This document shows, one piece after another, positions 6,683-6,806 of a DNA stretch of 6,806 bases. Each line of letters opens with the position of its first letter. Within the stretch, counting starts at the first letter, position 1. The DNA is from Planctomycetales bacterium. Its GTDB lineage: Bacteria; Planctomycetota; Planctomycetia; Pirellulales; Thermoguttaceae. Position numbers and translations under genes: made by a program. The notes beneath the pieces were generated by a model. The model was not told where the DNA came from and ran no database searches. It saw nothing but the letters and a program-made list of their open reading frames with translations. The stretch spans positions 1-6,806 of the forward strand of contig SKJM01000463.1 of the NCBI GenBank assembly GCA_007122045.1, given 5' to 3'.

Positions 6683-6806
6683 CGCGAACGGCCCAGGCCG
6701 CCCAGTGCGCCCCGGCGTCCCAGCCTGCCTCTCCCGGTATTCGCACCCAGAAACGCAAGCGCCATCGTCTACTCGGACAGCGCCACTTAGCGGAAACAAC
6801 GCAATA
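6683..6806. other. Downstream end of the window, no gene seen
   Basis: I see no supported coding frame, convincing hairpin with T-run, or RNA gene in these 124 bases. A very long minus-strand open frame crosses it, but it runs antisense through three genes and is a by-product of high GC. Confidence 0.5.

Noticed and set aside
4130..6799. 889-residue minus-strand open frame, the longest in the window
   Set aside because: It runs antisense through the kinase and ThuA genes and out of frame through the glycosyltransferase, all three of which have clear family motifs; high GC removes stops.

Overview
The window is GC-rich bacterial DNA, most likely from a planctomycete. The taxonomic guess is inference. 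It rests mainly on a response regulator with an excisionase-type DNA-binding domain in front of its receiver domain, and on a signal-peptide-bearing ThuA-domain protein; both kinds are common in Planctomycetes. Several starts lack a Shine-Dalgarno sequence. No CRISPR array, tRNA, rRNA, integrase or transposase gene was seen. The content is mostly housekeeping plus one signalling locus.

Layout. Positions 1-105 hold the C-terminal end of an unrecognised plus-strand gene. It is followed by bioD (169-870, dethiobiotin synthetase). A 274-base gap (871-1144) contains an intriguing but unproven minus-strand reading frame with a signal-peptide-like start. mnmG (1145-2986) encodes the FAD-dependent subunit of the tRNA wobble-uridine modification enzyme. 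A 373-base gap follows (2987-3359), with an inverted repeat at 3077-3101, a near-consensus sigma70 promoter (TTGACT, 16 bases, TATAAT) at 3113-3140 and a leader of about 210 bases rich in stem-loops. That leader precedes a helix-turn-helix plus receiver regulator (3360-3941). A cluster of overlapping palindromes (3985-4039) then separates it from a small soluble histidine kinase (4109-4864).

A glycosyltransferase family 2 gene lies on the minus strand (4873-5604), convergent with the kinase and only 8 bases from it. It is divergent from a secreted ThuA-like protein gene (5804-6682), which has a textbook ribosome binding site. The last 124 bases show no gene.

How the genes work together. The regulator and the kinase are plausibly a two-component pair: same strand, 167 bases apart, one with a receiver and DNA-binding domain and the other with a dimerisation/histidine and ATPase domain. 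bioD, mnmG, the glycosyltransferase and the ThuA protein look like independent units. The most interesting stretch is 3077-3360, where a strong promoter feeds a long structured leader before the regulator. A second theme is that at least two genes (mnmG and the glycosyltransferase) have a -10-like hexamer placed so that transcription would start at or within about two bases of the start codon, suggesting leaderless mRNAs. I found no clear evidence of a wholly new multi-gene system.
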